A stretch of 64,000 bases of DNA from an uncultured Hymenobacter sp. (GCA_913776615.1 CAJYPK010000040.1:1-64000); one strand, 5' to 3'. Positions 1 through 8,217 are shown, numbered from the stretch's first letter. Translations and numbers: made by a program. The notes: generated by a model from the sequence alone, not told the origin.

Positions 1-89
1 TGTCGGTTGTCGCGTCCCGTGCCCAGTCGGCCACGCGTGTGCGGCTCGACTAACTGCCATTCCCGTTCGCTTAATTCGTGACGACGCAT
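1..89 (-). CDS. IS5-family transposase, N-terminal fragment running off the window
   Basis: Reading the minus strand from an ATG at 89 gives a protein that begins MRRHELSEREWQLVEP and stays open to the window edge. That opening is typical of the DUF4096-type N-terminus of IS5-family transposases. Only about 29 residues are visible, so catalytic residues cannot be checked. A perfect -7 box lies just upstream and the element appears to have inserted into the 3' part of the RHS gene. Family assignment is from the N-terminal motif only; the rest of the element lies outside the window. Confidence 0.75.
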   Translation of the reverse strand, partial: MRRHELSEREWQLVEPHTRGRLGTGRDNR

Positions 90-93
90 GCCG

Positions 94-101
94 CAAAGCT
101 A
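94..101 (-). promoter_or_regulatory. -7 box (TAGCTTTG) of the IS5 transposase
   Basis: The minus strand reads TAGCTTTG four bases before the transposase ATG, a perfect match to the Bacteroidota -7 consensus TAnnTTTG. The spacing predicts a leaderless or nearly leaderless transcript. The TAG of this box is also the stop codon of the RHS reading frame. Confidence 0.6.
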
Positions 102-905
102 CCGCCTTTGCTGTCCACAGACTTTAGCAAAAGTAGCACCCACTTCTGAAGAGAATTCAACTGCTGCTCTATTCCACCTGTACCCAAAAACATATCTGGC
201 TCCTTTTGAAAGTTTGAAAAGTCTTTTGAGATCATCCCCAAGCCCTGGATAGTCAGAAGCTGGATTAGGATCAAATACTGATGCGATTGTTCCAGCTAGC
301 CCTGGGACTAGAGTGGGACTCGTCATTGCATAAGACAATGCACTTGGGCCAAATCTTAATATACCGGCACCAAGTGCAGAGCCGAACAATGGTCCGCCTA
401 CAAATGCAAAGGCTTGAAGGTTGTTATTTTGTATTGTTTGCTCTGCGTGTACAGGATCTTTTCTGCGTAATTCAGCTTCATATTGTCTTATTTTTGATGG
501 AAGAGTGGACGCCCAATAAGGCTCAAATTCTAAGCCATCACGATCAATGCCATCAATTGGCCTATTGCTAGCAAATTGGTATGGAGTTAATTCAGAATAA
601 ATACCAGTTAGTGGATCAACTGAAAGAAATTTACTGACTATTGTAGCAGTAATAGTATCTGTTACGAGGACTTGATTTTGTTTGTCAAAGAGATAGTACC
701 GCTGCTTAGCTGGGTCTAATCCCACTTTCGCTACAGTGGCTGTCGTGTCTGGATTGGGCACGATAAGCATCATCCGTTGCTGGCGCTCTTGCGGAGTGCG
801 TAAGACCTTACCCTCGTAGCCAAAACGGGCATAGGGCGAATCTCCCTGTGCGAAGGCAGTCAGAGTAGCGAATAGGACAGTAAGAAAGGTAAGAAGTCGT
901 TTCAT
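99..905 (-). CDS. RHS-core protein, C-terminus replaced by IS sequence
   Basis: This 268-residue protein has a signal peptide (MKRLLTFLTVLFATLTAFAQ) and one RHS-associated core signature near residues 90-120 (SVDPLTGIY, TPYQFASNRPIDGID). It lacks the long YD-repeat shell of full RHS proteins. After the core, the sequence becomes a variable tip with a glycine-rich hydrophobic stretch (FVGGPLFGSALGAGIL), and the DNA is clearly AT-richer than its neighbours, as usual for exchangeable RHS tips. The last residues (KVCGQQRR) appear to be read from the end of the adjacent IS element, so the natural C-terminus is lost. It starts 20 bp after the transglutaminase-like gene and is probably co-transcribed with it. 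Tip function is not recognisable; effector use is inferred only from the family. Confidence 0.7.
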   Translation of the reverse strand: MKRLLTFLTVLFATLTAFAQGDSPYARFGYEGKVLRTPQERQQRMMLIVPNPDTTATVAKVGLDPAKQRYYLFDKQNQVLVTDTITATIVSKFLSVDPLTGIYSELTPYQFASNRPIDGIDRDGLEFEPYWASTLPSKIRQYEAELRRKDPVHAEQTIQNNNLQAFAFVGGPLFGSALGAGILRFGPSALSYAMTSPTLVPGLAGTIASVFDPNPASDYPGLGDDLKRLFKLSKGARYVFGYRWNRAAVEFSSEVGATFAKVCGQQRR

Positions 906-924
906 ACGAGAGAAAATAGCCGGT

Positions 925-1905
925 TTACTTGGCTGGGCGCTTTTGCATCAAGCTGACCCACTGCGCATAAGTCTGTGCGGAGAGAGTGTTGGCCCCTAGT
1001 GTGCGCAGCTTCGTTTGGTACACCACGTATTGTCGGTGCAGCGCATCCAGTTCGGCCCGCGTGGTTTTCTTGCTCGCCAGTAGCCGCTGCGCTTTATGAG
1101 CTAGGTAATTGGCTTTGAGCATGTAGGCGACCACATTAGGTCGGAAGTAAGCTAACGATAAGTCGGTGCAGCGCTCCGTAAAGGCGTCGAGGTGACCAAA
1201 CTTGTGCTCGTAGCCCAGGGCCAGTTGCGTGAGCAAAAAGGCTAGCGCTTCTTGCTCGGAGAGGGCTTTGAAGTAAGCCCCGCTCTTGATGGCCTCGGTG
1301 CTGATGCCTAGTTCAGTCATCAGCAAGCCATCGGAGGGCAGCTGGCCACTCGTCAGCTCGACATTGGCCCACTTGCCTTCTTCGTCCAAATGGCGAATCC
1401 AGGCGTGGCTTGGTCCCAGCGTCAGCCGGGCTTCCACACCGACCTGCTGCGCCAAACACTTGTAAAGCAATGGTAGGGAGAGGCAATTACCCGTGTGGTC
1501 CTGGATTGCCCGCGTGACGAAGGTATGGGCAAAATTCTCCTTGCCCGTAAAGTCGGCGAAATCGTAGCGAAAAGGCTGGTTGTTGTTCTGGGGCACCTTC
1601 TGAGTCATCCACATGAAGATGGCCCAGTTGCCGGCGGTGCGGTGCTGCTGCAGGTTTCGTTGCTGCACCATCTGCTGGCAGGTCTGCGCGGCCGTGCTGA
1701 GCTGCTGCTGAAATAGGGCCTCGTTGCGGGTGTTATCAAACCAAGCATTTTCTACCACGAACACAGCGTGCCGGAAGTCGGGCTTCTGTTTACCCGTTAG
1801 CATGGCTTGCAGCGTGGCGTAGGCGGCGGTATAAGCCGACGACTGGGCTGTTCCCACATAGGGGGAAAGGCACAGTAACCCGCAGAACAATAGAAGCGCC
1901 CGCAC
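925..1905 (-). CDS. Transglutaminase-like secreted protein
   Basis: This 326-residue protein has an N-terminal signal peptide ending near TAQ. Its middle resembles the transglutaminase-like/SirB1 fold: GNCLSLPLLY carries a candidate catalytic Cys (about C141), GPSHAWIR a His (about H167), and NVEL an acidic or Asn partner (about 181-183). The C-terminal third is helical and may form TPR-like repeats. It lies upstream of the RHS-core gene with a 19-bp gap, suggesting an operon. The substrate is unknown; a protease or amidase role is as likely as cross-linking. Confidence 0.65.
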   Translation of the reverse strand: MRALLLFCGLLCLSPYVGTAQSSAYTAAYATLQAMLTGKQKPDFRHAVFVVENAWFDNTRNEALFQQQLSTAAQTCQQMVQQRNLQQHRTAGNWAIFMWMTQKVPQNNNQPFRYDFADFTGKENFAHTFVTRAIQDHTGNCLSLPLLYKCLAQQVGVEARLTLGPSHAWIRHLDEEGKWANVELTSGQLPSDGLLMTELGISTEAIKSGAYFKALSEQEALAFLLTQLALGYEHKFGHLDAFTERCTDLSLAYFRPNVVAYMLKANYLAHKAQRLLASKKTTRAELDALHRQYVVYQTKLRTLGANTLSAQTYAQWVSLMQKRPAK

Positions 1906-1975
1906 AGGGATAGATAGTAGCTTGATGGAGCGAAGGTAATAACATGAACGATAGTTGAGAGACCATCTTAGAGAA

Positions 1976-2192
1976 TTAATGCATTATGTTAGCAGCACGT
2001 AACTGGCGCACCTTCGCCGCTTCGGTTAGTTGGTAGCGCAGGCAGGACTTCCTACTGCTACTTATAGAGCAATTTGGGATTGAGATTCAAGATATGTGCG
2101 GCGGCTTGGGTTGAGTGACTTTCGCTGGCCACGCGCAGGGCCTCGGCCTGAAAGACCGCATCGTATTTGCGGTATTTGTCGGACTTTTTCAT
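1976..2192 (-). pseudogene. IS3-family orfA remnant, frameshifted
   Basis: From an ATG at 2192 the minus strand encodes 44 residues beginning MKKSDKYRKYDAVFQAEALR and ending NPKLLYK, a typical IS3/IS911 OrfA helix-turn-helix start, followed by TAG. Past that stop another frame continues with LTEAAKVRQLRAAN, resembling the OrfA leucine-zipper region, then ends at TAA. No orfB follows. This is a decayed fragment that fills most of the 440-bp gap between its neighbours; nothing else is visible there. Confidence 0.7.
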
Positions 2193-2345
2193 GGAGAAAG
2201 AATGTGCTGCCCAGTTCTGTTTCGCTCAGCTAAACCACTTTAGGTTTCCATCTAAAACATGGGGAAACCCATGTCGGCTGTGGTTTGCCTGAGGTAGGAT
2301 AGTGGTACTGTTTGCCAATTAAGGCGCTGCTTTAATCTACTCGGA

Positions 2346-3200
2346 TCATTGTTGGCTGGCCTGCCGGCTCGTGTACCAGGCGTTGAGCCCCACGCCCAGC
2401 AGCACCAGCGCGATGCCGGGGTAGACAGAGGGCTTTACTTCGTCGCCAAATACAAAATAGCCCAGCGCGATGGCGTAGAGGAGGCCCAGATAGTCGAGCG
2501 CCGCCACGTAGTTGGCTTGCTGTTCCTGGAAAGCCTGCGTGACGCACCACAGCGCCACGTGGGTGAATAGCCCGGCCAGCGCCAGCCAGGCCCAGTCGGT
2601 GCCGCGGGGCAGCTTGAAATCGAAGAGCATCCAGACCGAGGCAATAGCCAGCGGCACGAGGTTGAAGTAAAAGACGGGTACCAGCGGCGCGATTTTATCG
2701 CCCGCCCGCCGCAGAAAGACGCTGCTCAGGCCCGACGATACGGCTGCGCCCACGCCCAGCAGTACCCCCGCCGATAGCAGCCCCGCCGTGCCCTTGGCCA
2801 GCACTACGCCCGCCACCGCCAAACCGTAAAATAGCCACTGCCAGGGCCGGAGCGGCTCGCCCACCAGCCAGATGGCCGCTACCGCCGTGACCACCGGCGC
2901 CAGGTAGCTGAGCGTGACGGCCCCGCCGATGGGGAGCACCCGGAGCGCCAAAAAGCCTAAAATGATGGAGCCCGCCCCGAAAATGCCCCGCGCCCAGAGG
3001 TTGAGCCGCGCCGCCGGGGGGCCCCACAGCGGCTCGTGGGTGCGCCGCAACTGCCATACGGTGAGGCTGAGCGAGATAAAGCAGCGGGCGAAGATAATCT
3101 CGGCGGTAGGCACCCCGTCGAGCTTCTTCACGGCGACGTTGACGAGGGCCAGCAGCGCCGTAGATGCCAGCATGTAGAGGATTCCGGGCGAAACGCGCAT
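2346..3200 (-). CDS. DMT/EamA-family transporter
   Basis: This is an integral membrane protein of about 284 residues with roughly ten hydrophobic helices in two EamA-like halves. The first half starts at LYMLASTALLALVNVAVKKL and the second near SAGVLLGVGAAVSSGLSSVF. Small-residue-rich helices and the length fit the drug/metabolite transporter superfamily. The ORF track extends 17 codons upstream, but that part is Arg-rich, whereas the ATG at 3200 gives a sensible start (MRVSPGILYML). The substrate cannot be told from sequence. It stands alone, divergent from recX. Confidence 0.8.
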   Translation of the reverse strand: MRVSPGILYMLASTALLALVNVAVKKLDGVPTAEIIFARCFISLSLTVWQLRRTHEPLWGPPAARLNLWARGIFGAGSIILGFLALRVLPIGGAVTLSYLAPVVTAVAAIWLVGEPLRPWQWLFYGLAVAGVVLAKGTAGLLSAGVLLGVGAAVSSGLSSVFLRRAGDKIAPLVPVFYFNLVPLAIASVWMLFDFKLPRGTDWAWLALAGLFTHVALWCVTQAFQEQQANYVAALDYLGLLYAIALGYFVFGDEVKPSVYPGIALVLLGVGLNAWYTSRQASQQ

Positions 3201-3312
3201 AGGGACAAAGCGGGGACGGCCCCGGCGCAGGGCACGTTTGGCGGGTACCAACCGTTGTTCTTAGTTCCCGGCGGGCTAGGTGTAGAACGGGCCCGCCGCT
3301 GCTTCGTTCCCG

Positions 3313-3320
3313 TATTTTCG
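3313..3320 (+). promoter_or_regulatory. Probable recX -7 box (TATTTTCG)
   Basis: TATTTTCG matches TAnnTTTG at seven of eight positions and lies 20 bp before the chosen recX ATG. Confidence 0.4.
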
Positions 3321-3340
3321 GGTCGTCCTTTCCCGTGTTT

Positions 3341-3832
3341 ATGTTTAAGAATCCCGATAAGCCAGCCAAGACCTACACGCCCGCCGAGGCGCTGCCCAAA
3401 ATTGCCGCCTTCTGCGCCTACCAGGAACGCACCCAGAAAGAAGTAGCCGAAAAACTTAAAAGCTACGGGCTTGACGAGGACGAGGCGGGCGAAATTATCA
3501 TCCGCCTGGGCCGCGAAAAGCTGCTCGACGAGGAGCGCTACGCTCAATCCTACGCCCGCGGCAAGCACCGCACCAACGGCTGGGGCCGCCGCCGCATTAA
3601 ATTGGAGATGAAGGCGAAAGGCTTGAGCGAGTACTGCATCAAGAGCGGCCTAAAGGAGCTGGATGGCGACGAATACTACGATAAGCTCAAGCAGCTGCTG
3701 GGCCAGCGCGACGCCCGCGAAAAGGAAGCTCACCCCATGAAGCGCAAGATGAAGCTCATGGCCTACCTCACCCAGAAAGGCTACGAATCGGACCTGATTC
3801 AGGAGGCGCTGGGCGAGCTGGGCGGGGAGTAG
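3341..3832 (+). CDS. recX: RecX regulatory protein
   Basis: A protein of about 163 residues with the three-helix repeats of RecX. Recognisable pieces are EALPKIAAFCAYQERTQKEV (first module), LDEERYAQSYARGKHRTNGW with the conserved ERYA segment, and a C-terminal module ending SDLIQEALGEL. RecX binds RecA filaments and modulates recombination. I prefer the ATG at 3341 over the GTG two codons upstream. It is not next to recA here, which is common in Bacteroidota. Confidence 0.85.
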   Translation: MFKNPDKPAKTYTPAEALPKIAAFCAYQERTQKEVAEKLKSYGLDEDEAGEIIIRLGREKLLDEERYAQSYARGKHRTNGWGRRRIKLEMKAKGLSEYCIKSGLKELDGDEYYDKLKQLLGQRDAREKEAHPMKRKMKLMAYLTQKGYESDLIQEALGELGGE

Positions 3833-3912
3833 TCGGGGCCGGTTGGCCAGGGGGGCAACCCCGGCGTGTCAACTACGTTAGTGCTAATCTCACTAGTAGT
3901 ATTGACTTCATT

Positions 3913-4275
3913 ATGAGAATTGCAGTTGAAAAAGGACAGGAAAAAGGCTTTTTGCCCGATGGCCGCCATACCGTCACCATCACCAGTATTGAGGAGGGAA
4001 CCAGCGAGCACCAGCACGTGCCGTTTTTCGCCGCCCACATGGAAAATGAGGATGGCTTCGTGACCCAGCGCTTCTACGATTCGCCGGCTGGCCACCCCAT
4101 TATTCTGTCGCTTTACTCCGCCGTGGGTATCAAGCCCCAGGAGGGCAAAGACCTTGATACCAAGCAGCTCATTGGCAAGCAGCTCTCGGTGGAAGTAAGC
4201 GACCACCACTATACCGACCCGGCCAGCGGCAACGAGCGTAGCGTGCGGCAGGCCACGGGCTTCCGGGTGGCGTAG
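3913..4275 (+). CDS. Hypothetical protein, 120 residues
   Basis: I do not recognise this protein. It is soluble, with no signal peptide or membrane segment, and is probably mostly beta (GRHTVTITSIEEG, HVPFFAAHMENEDGFV, QRFYDSPAGHPIIL, KQLSVEVSDHHYTD). The composition resembles small OB-like proteins of the type seen in DUF669 or phage single-strand-binding families, but that is only a resemblance. Codon use matches the neighbours, so it is probably a real gene. It is separated from recX by 80 bp and followed by a dispersed palindromic repeat. Confidence 0.6.
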   Translation: MRIAVEKGQEKGFLPDGRHTVTITSIEEGTSEHQHVPFFAAHMENEDGFVTQRFYDSPAGHPIILSLYSAVGIKPQEGKDLDTKQLIGKQLSVEVSDHHYTDPASGNERSVRQATGFRVA

Positions 4276-4320
4276 GCAGTGTTTGCGTAAGCTCTAAAAC
4301 AGCTGCAAGCTAAACCCGTT

Positions 4321-4413
4321 CGTCATGCTGAGCTTGCCGAAGCAGCTCGCGTGGTGCACTAACTTCTTCGGGAGATAAAGCGAGCGAGATGTTTCGGCAA
4401 GCTCAGCATGCCG
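4321..4413. repeat. Dispersed palindromic repeat (TGAGCTTGCCGAAGC family), full copy
   Basis: Left arm CATGCTGAGCTTGCCGAA pairs with right arm TTCGGCAAGCTCAGCATG, with an inner GCTCGC/GCGAGC pair and a loop of about 50 bp. Related copies occur near 45.6 kb and 60.9 kb. It lies between convergent genes, so it may also act as a transcription-end hairpin. Confidence 0.75.
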
Positions 4414-4457
4414 GACGCACGGATGTAGTTGAATTGTATTGTACCTCGCCCAGTGGC

Positions 4458-5093
4458 CTACATCTTGCGCGCCGGCCCCGGCGCTACCAGGCGCTGGCCC
4501 ACGATAACGCGCCGCCCGGTGAGCGTGCGCAGCATGGGCACCAGAATCTGCTGGGCGTTGCGCTGGGTTTCGGCCAGGATGCCGCTTTGCAGGGCCGACT
4601 TGCGCACCTGGGCCTCGGCATAGCGGTAAGCTTCGTCCACGAGGCTGGCATCTTGGAAGAAACCGTTTTCGGTGCTGAAGACGCGGCTCTCGTTGTGATT
4701 CACTTGAAAAGCGCAGAGCTCCGGCTCGGGTAGGGTGAGGCGTACTACCGAATCGCCCTCAAACGTGACGTCCTGCGGGCGAATCTTGCGCAAATCGAGG
4801 CAGCCCACGGCCTCGCCGCCCACGACGAGGGCCGCCTTGGCATCGGGCAGGAAAGGATACTTGGCCGAGCGCTTGTACTCCACCACGTCCTTGAAGCGGT
4901 AGCGTACCAGCTCCAGCCTGCCCAGCGCCTCCACTTGGGTAAGTACGGTGTTGTGCGTCACCGTCACCTGCGGCTCGCGCGGGGTCAGCGGGTTGAGGCC
5001 CGCCAGCGTAGCGCCGATTTTGCGCCACAAAAACACGCCCAGCGTTACGAGAATAAGCAGCGGAATAAGACGACGAACGAGGCGGGGGAGCAT
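4458..5093 (-). CDS. DUF4230-family membrane-anchored protein
   Basis: This 211-residue protein has one N-terminal membrane segment (RRLIPLLILVTLGVFLW) and then a soluble extracytoplasmic domain. The pattern of LTQVEALGRLELVRYRFKD, KAALVVGGEAVGCLDL and a helical tail starting DASLVDEAYRYAEAQV fits DUF4230, a family with no established function. It is monocistronic and ends close to the palindromic repeat. Confidence 0.7.
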   Translation of the reverse strand: MLPRLVRRLIPLLILVTLGVFLWRKIGATLAGLNPLTPREPQVTVTHNTVLTQVEALGRLELVRYRFKDVVEYKRSAKYPFLPDAKAALVVGGEAVGCLDLRKIRPQDVTFEGDSVVRLTLPEPELCAFQVNHNESRVFSTENGFFQDASLVDEAYRYAEAQVRKSALQSGILAETQRNAQQILVPMLRTLTGRRVIVGQRLVAPGPARKM

Positions 5094-5234
5094 AGGCAGA
5101 AAAGAAGAAGAAGAAAGCGTGGAGCTTACTACGAACGGTTAGCAGGCCCGGGTAAGTGCCGGCTGGTCGGGTAAATCTGGGGCTCCAGGCCGGGTACGCA
5201 TACCCTAAAGCCCGCGCCGGGGTTGGCCGCCGCG

Positions 5235-5242
5235 TAGCTTTG
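5235..5242 (+). promoter_or_regulatory. -7 box (TAGCTTTG) close to the membrane-protein start
   Basis: A perfect TAnnTTTG match ends four bases before the GTG at 5247. If it is used, transcription would begin at or inside the annotated start codon. Confidence 0.45.
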
Positions 5243-5246
5243 GCTA

Positions 5247-6488
5247 GTGATACGTGCGCTTCCTCCTCTTCTTTCGGCGCTGGCCCGGCGGCTGTACCGC
5301 GGGCACCGGTGGCTGCTGCTGGGCCTGTGGCTGTTGGTGCAGGCCGCTTACCTAGTGAAATACCACGGCCCGCACTTCGCCAACGACAGCGCCCGCTACC
5401 TCGACTACGCCGCCAACCTGGCGGCGCACGGCCGGTATCAGCAGGAGCCCGGTGCGGTGACCGCGACCATCGCTAACAACGGCATTGCCAACTATCAGTA
5501 CGAGCACAATCAGCGCTACATTCTCTACCCGTGGTATCAAAGCGTCTGGCTGCGGCTCGGGGCCGGTTGGTGGGGGATTGTGCTGGGGCAGCTTATCGCG
5601 TCGGGTTTGGCGGCGCTGGCCCTGTACGCGGCCGTGCGGGAACTGGCGGGCGGGCGGCGCGGGGCCGCGGCACTGGCCACGGGCTTGTTTGTTGCGTGGC
5701 CCGACGTGCAGCAATTCAACTGTTACCTGCTCACCGAGTCGTTGTTTATCAGCTTGTCGGTGCTCTCGTTCTGGGCGCTGGTGCGGGTGCGGGCCGGGGG
5801 CTGGGGGGCGTGGGCGCGGCTGATTGGGCTGCTGGTGCTCACGGCCCTGGTGCGGCCCAACGGCTTCGTGGTAGCGGGCGCGGTGGGGCTGGCGGGGGCA
5901 GCCCAGCTGTACGCGCAGCGCCGACGGGTATTCTGGCTGGCGGTGGGGGCCGGGGTGCTGGCCTCGCCACTGCTGATTTGGGCGCTCAACCGTCAGCTGG
6001 TCAGCTTTCTCATCGTGGAAACGTACATGCGCGGCGAGCTCATGTTTGCCACGCCGGTGTGGGCCATTCACCCGGGCGCGCCGTTGGTGCCGCCGCCGGC
6101 CGGCTGGAGTCAACTAGCGCGGGTAGTGCATTTTGCCGCTCACAACCCCAGCTTCCTCGCCCGGCTGATGCTGGGTAAGCTGTTCGTTTTCTTCAGCAGT
6201 ATCAAGCCTTATTACTCGCTGGGGCATAAGCTGATGAGCGTGCTGGTGCTGTGGCCGCTCTACTGGCTGGCCGGGCGGGGGGCGCGCCGCCCGGCGGTGT
6301 GGCTGCCGGCGCGGGCCTTCCTGGTAGGCGCGCCGCTGCTGCAAGCCGGCGTGGTGATGCTCACCGTGGATGACTACGATGTGCGGTTTCTGGCCCCGGT
6401 GCTGCCGTTCATATTTATCCTGGCCGCGCTGGAGGTAACGGATTGGCTAGCAAGCTATCGGCTGCCGACTACCGTAGTGCCTTCTTAG
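5247..6488 (+). CDS. Polytopic membrane protein, glycosyltransferase-39-like
   Basis: A protein of about 413 residues with roughly ten hydrophobic helices. The first periplasmic loop is large and polar (YHGPHFANDSARYLDYAANL) and carries acidic residues where GT-C glycosyltransferases hold their catalytic Asp. That topology and loop suggest a lipid-linked-sugar transferase of the ArnT/PMT type, but no diagnostic motif is clear. The GTG at 5247 is tentative because a perfect -7 box sits four bases upstream. The downstream T9SS-tail protein has its own weak promoter, so co-transcription is uncertain. Confidence 0.6.
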   Translation: MIRALPPLLSALARRLYRGHRWLLLGLWLLVQAAYLVKYHGPHFANDSARYLDYAANLAAHGRYQQEPGAVTATIANNGIANYQYEHNQRYILYPWYQSVWLRLGAGWWGIVLGQLIASGLAALALYAAVRELAGGRRGAAALATGLFVAWPDVQQFNCYLLTESLFISLSVLSFWALVRVRAGGWGAWARLIGLLVLTALVRPNGFVVAGAVGLAGAAQLYAQRRRVFWLAVGAGVLASPLLIWALNRQLVSFLIVETYMRGELMFATPVWAIHPGAPLVPPPAGWSQLARVVHFAAHNPSFLARLMLGKLFVFFSSIKPYYSLGHKLMSVLVLWPLYWLAGRGARRPAVWLPARAFLVGAPLLQAGVVMLTVDDYDVRFLAPVLPFIFILAALEVTDWLASYRLPTTVVPS

Positions 6489-6500
6489 CCTTAGCGCAAG

Positions 6501-6508
6501 TATATTCG
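6501..6508 (+). promoter_or_regulatory. Possible -7 box (TATATTCG) of the T9SS-tail protein
   Basis: Seven of eight positions match TAnnTTTG, 24 bp before the ATG at 6533. Confidence 0.35.
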
Positions 6509-6532
6509 CGGGAATCCTTTCAATTCCCACCC

Positions 6533-7180
6533 ATGAAGAATTTTACCCGCTTACTGCTCGTGGCCCCGGTGCTGCTGCTCACCACGCAACTGGCGGCGGC
6601 CCAGACGGTCTACCAATCCATCAGTATCATCGGCCCCGCCGCCGTTGACTGGAATACTGACGTACCGCTTACGCTCGTGACTCCTGCCAACGTGCACCAA
6701 TGGACAACCACTTTACAGCTGCGCGCCGATCTGTTTAAATTTCGCGCCAACAATATGTGGACGGTAAACTGGGGTGCCTCCTCTTTCCCAACGGGCGTTG
6801 GAACGCAAGATGGGGCCAACATTCGGGTGACGACGGCGGGCTACTACAAGGTGACGTTTGATGATCAAACGGGGGCTTATCAAGTAGCGCCGGCTCCCTT
6901 GGCTGCTGCATCTGCCAGCAGCCCGGCACTAGCGCTGAGCCTGGCTCCCAATCCGGCCCACACCGTGCTGCGGGCCGCGTACGACTTACCCACGGCGGCG
7001 ACGGTAGTACTGACCGTGCGCAATTCCTTGGGCCAGCTAGTGGGCCAATTACCTAGCGTAAAGCAAGCGGCTGGCCGCCAAACCCAGCAGCTGAGCCAGC
7101 TCAATCTAACGGCGGGCGTGTACCTGGTGCAGGTGCAGGCCGATGCGCAGAGCCAGACGGCTCGGCTGGTAGTGGAATAA
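6533..7180 (+). CDS. Secreted protein with SusE/SusF-like domain and type IX sorting tail
   Basis: This 215-residue protein starts with a signal peptide (MKNFTRLLLVAPVLLLTTQLAAAQ). Residues of about 50-120 (LFKFRANNMWTVNWG, NIRVTTAGYYKVTFD) resemble the starch-binding repeats of SusE/SusF outer-membrane lipoproteins. The last 75 residues form a type A C-terminal sorting domain (LSLAPNPA, RNSLGQLVGQLP, AGVYLVQVQA), which directs export by the type IX system and surface anchoring. The ATG at 6533 gives a clean signal peptide; the longer ORF upstream does not. The bound substrate is unknown. Confidence 0.75.
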   Translation: MKNFTRLLLVAPVLLLTTQLAAAQTVYQSISIIGPAAVDWNTDVPLTLVTPANVHQWTTTLQLRADLFKFRANNMWTVNWGASSFPTGVGTQDGANIRVTTAGYYKVTFDDQTGAYQVAPAPLAAASASSPALALSLAPNPAHTVLRAAYDLPTAATVVLTVRNSLGQLVGQLPSVKQAAGRQTQQLSQLNLTAGVYLVQVQADAQSQTARLVVE

Positions 7181-7185
7181 ACTAA

Positions 7186-7241
7186 GCAAACGCAACAAAG
7201 CCCCGGTAGGCGTGGAGATAGTCTGCGTTTGCCGGGGCTTT
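7186..7241. terminator. Bidirectional terminator between convergent genes
   Basis: AAAGCCCCGG (7198) pairs with CCGGGGCTTT (7232). A second pair GCAAACGC/GCGTTTGC overlaps it. It lies between two genes that end facing each other. Confidence 0.65.
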
Positions 7242-7263
7242 ATTGTGGGGGAATTTCTTATTA

Positions 7264-8148
7264 CTAGTTGAAGCCCGCCCACGCCTGGAGACCGCCGGTG
7301 TGCACGGCCACCACCGTGCTACCGGGTGGGAAGTGCTTTTTTTCAATCAAATCCAAGATTCCGAACAGCAGTTTACTGGTATAGATGGGGTCGAGCAGTA
7401 CGTCGTAAGCAGTCTGAAACTGCTGGCTGAACGCCCGCAAGTCGGCCGGAAGCTTGGCGTAGCCACCGAAGTGGTAGTCAGTGTGCAATTCGTAGTTGGC
7501 CAGCGCTTTACCGGTAGCGGCCTGGGTAAGCGCAGCAATTTCTGCCCGTAAAAAATCGGCTCCCTTGAGCGCCGCCACGCCCACGGCGCGGGCTGGGTAG
7601 CCGGCCTCGGCCAAGCCCAGGGCGAGGCCCGCCAGCGTGCCGCCGGTGCCGGCCGCGACGGCCACGGCGTCGAAGTCAGTGTGTTGGCGCAGCTCGGTGA
7701 TCAGCTCGGCCACGCCGCGCAGGGCCAGGGCATTGGTGCCGCCTTCGGGCAGCAGGTAGGCGGAGCCAAACTGCCGCTGCACATCGGCCAGAAACTCGGG
7801 CTCGGCCCGGCGGCGGTAGGTGGTGCGGTCGAGGTAGTGCAGGACCATCCCGTCGGCCGCGCAGCGGGCCAGGGTAGGGTTGAAGGGCAGATGCTCCTCG
7901 CCGCGCACCAGGCCGGTGGTGTCGAAACCGTAGATCCGGCCCGCTGCCGCCACGGCGGCCAGGTGGTTGGAATACGCCCCGCCGAAAGTGAGCAGTCGCG
8001 AATGGCCTTCGGCGCGGGCTTGCTGCAGGTTGTACTTCAGCTTGCGCGCCTTATTGCCCGGCAACTCAGGATTCAGCAAGTCATCGCGCCACAGTAGCAG
8101 GCGAACGCCCCGCGCCGCCGCCACCGGATGAACAATAGGTTGAAGCAA
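7264..8148 (-). CDS. ACC deaminase / D-cysteine desulfhydrase-like PLP enzyme
   Basis: This is a fold-type II PLP enzyme. NPELPGNKARKLKYN contains the PLP lysine and GGAYSNHLAA is the adjoining phosphate/substrate motif; SGT-like glycine loops follow (AAGTGGTLAGLALG). It probably removes ammonia or sulfide from a small amino acid such as 1-aminocyclopropane-carboxylate or D-cysteine; the two cannot be separated here. The track ORF starts at 8235, but its first 29 codons are read from the terminator of the upstream gene and from a dispersed repeat. I therefore place the start tentatively at the TTG at 8148, which matches the usual family N-terminus (LLQPIVHPV). Confidence 0.75.
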   Translation of the reverse strand: MLQPIVHPVAAARGVRLLLWRDDLLNPELPGNKARKLKYNLQQARAEGHSRLLTFGGAYSNHLAAVAAAGRIYGFDTTGLVRGEEHLPFNPTLARCAADGMVLHYLDRTTYRRRAEPEFLADVQRQFGSAYLLPEGGTNALALRGVAELITELRQHTDFDAVAVAAGTGGTLAGLALGLAEAGYPARAVGVAALKGADFLRAEIAALTQAATGKALANYELHTDYHFGGYAKLPADLRAFSQQFQTAYDVLLDPIYTSKLLFGILDLIEKKHFPPGSTVVAVHTGGLQAWAGFN

Positions 8149-8165
8149 TTGAGAAAATGCAGTAT

Positions 8166-8190
8166 ATAGGGTAAGCTTCAGCTTGCCCCC
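8166..8190. repeat. Half copy of the TGTAGGGTAAGC palindromic repeat
   Basis: TAGGGTAAGCTTCAGCTTGCCC differs by one base from the arms of the full palindromes at 57.2 and 58.6 kb. No opposite arm is present. It lies inside the 5' end of the longest ORF call for the PLP enzyme. Confidence 0.6.
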
Positions 8191-8217
8191 GTCATTCAGT
8201 TTGTAAAAACAAGCAAA

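Noticed and set aside
3240-3265. GGTTGGTAC on the minus strand, like the regulatory half-site
   Set aside because: No second half-site lies 21 bp on, and no TAnnTTTG follows at the right distance.
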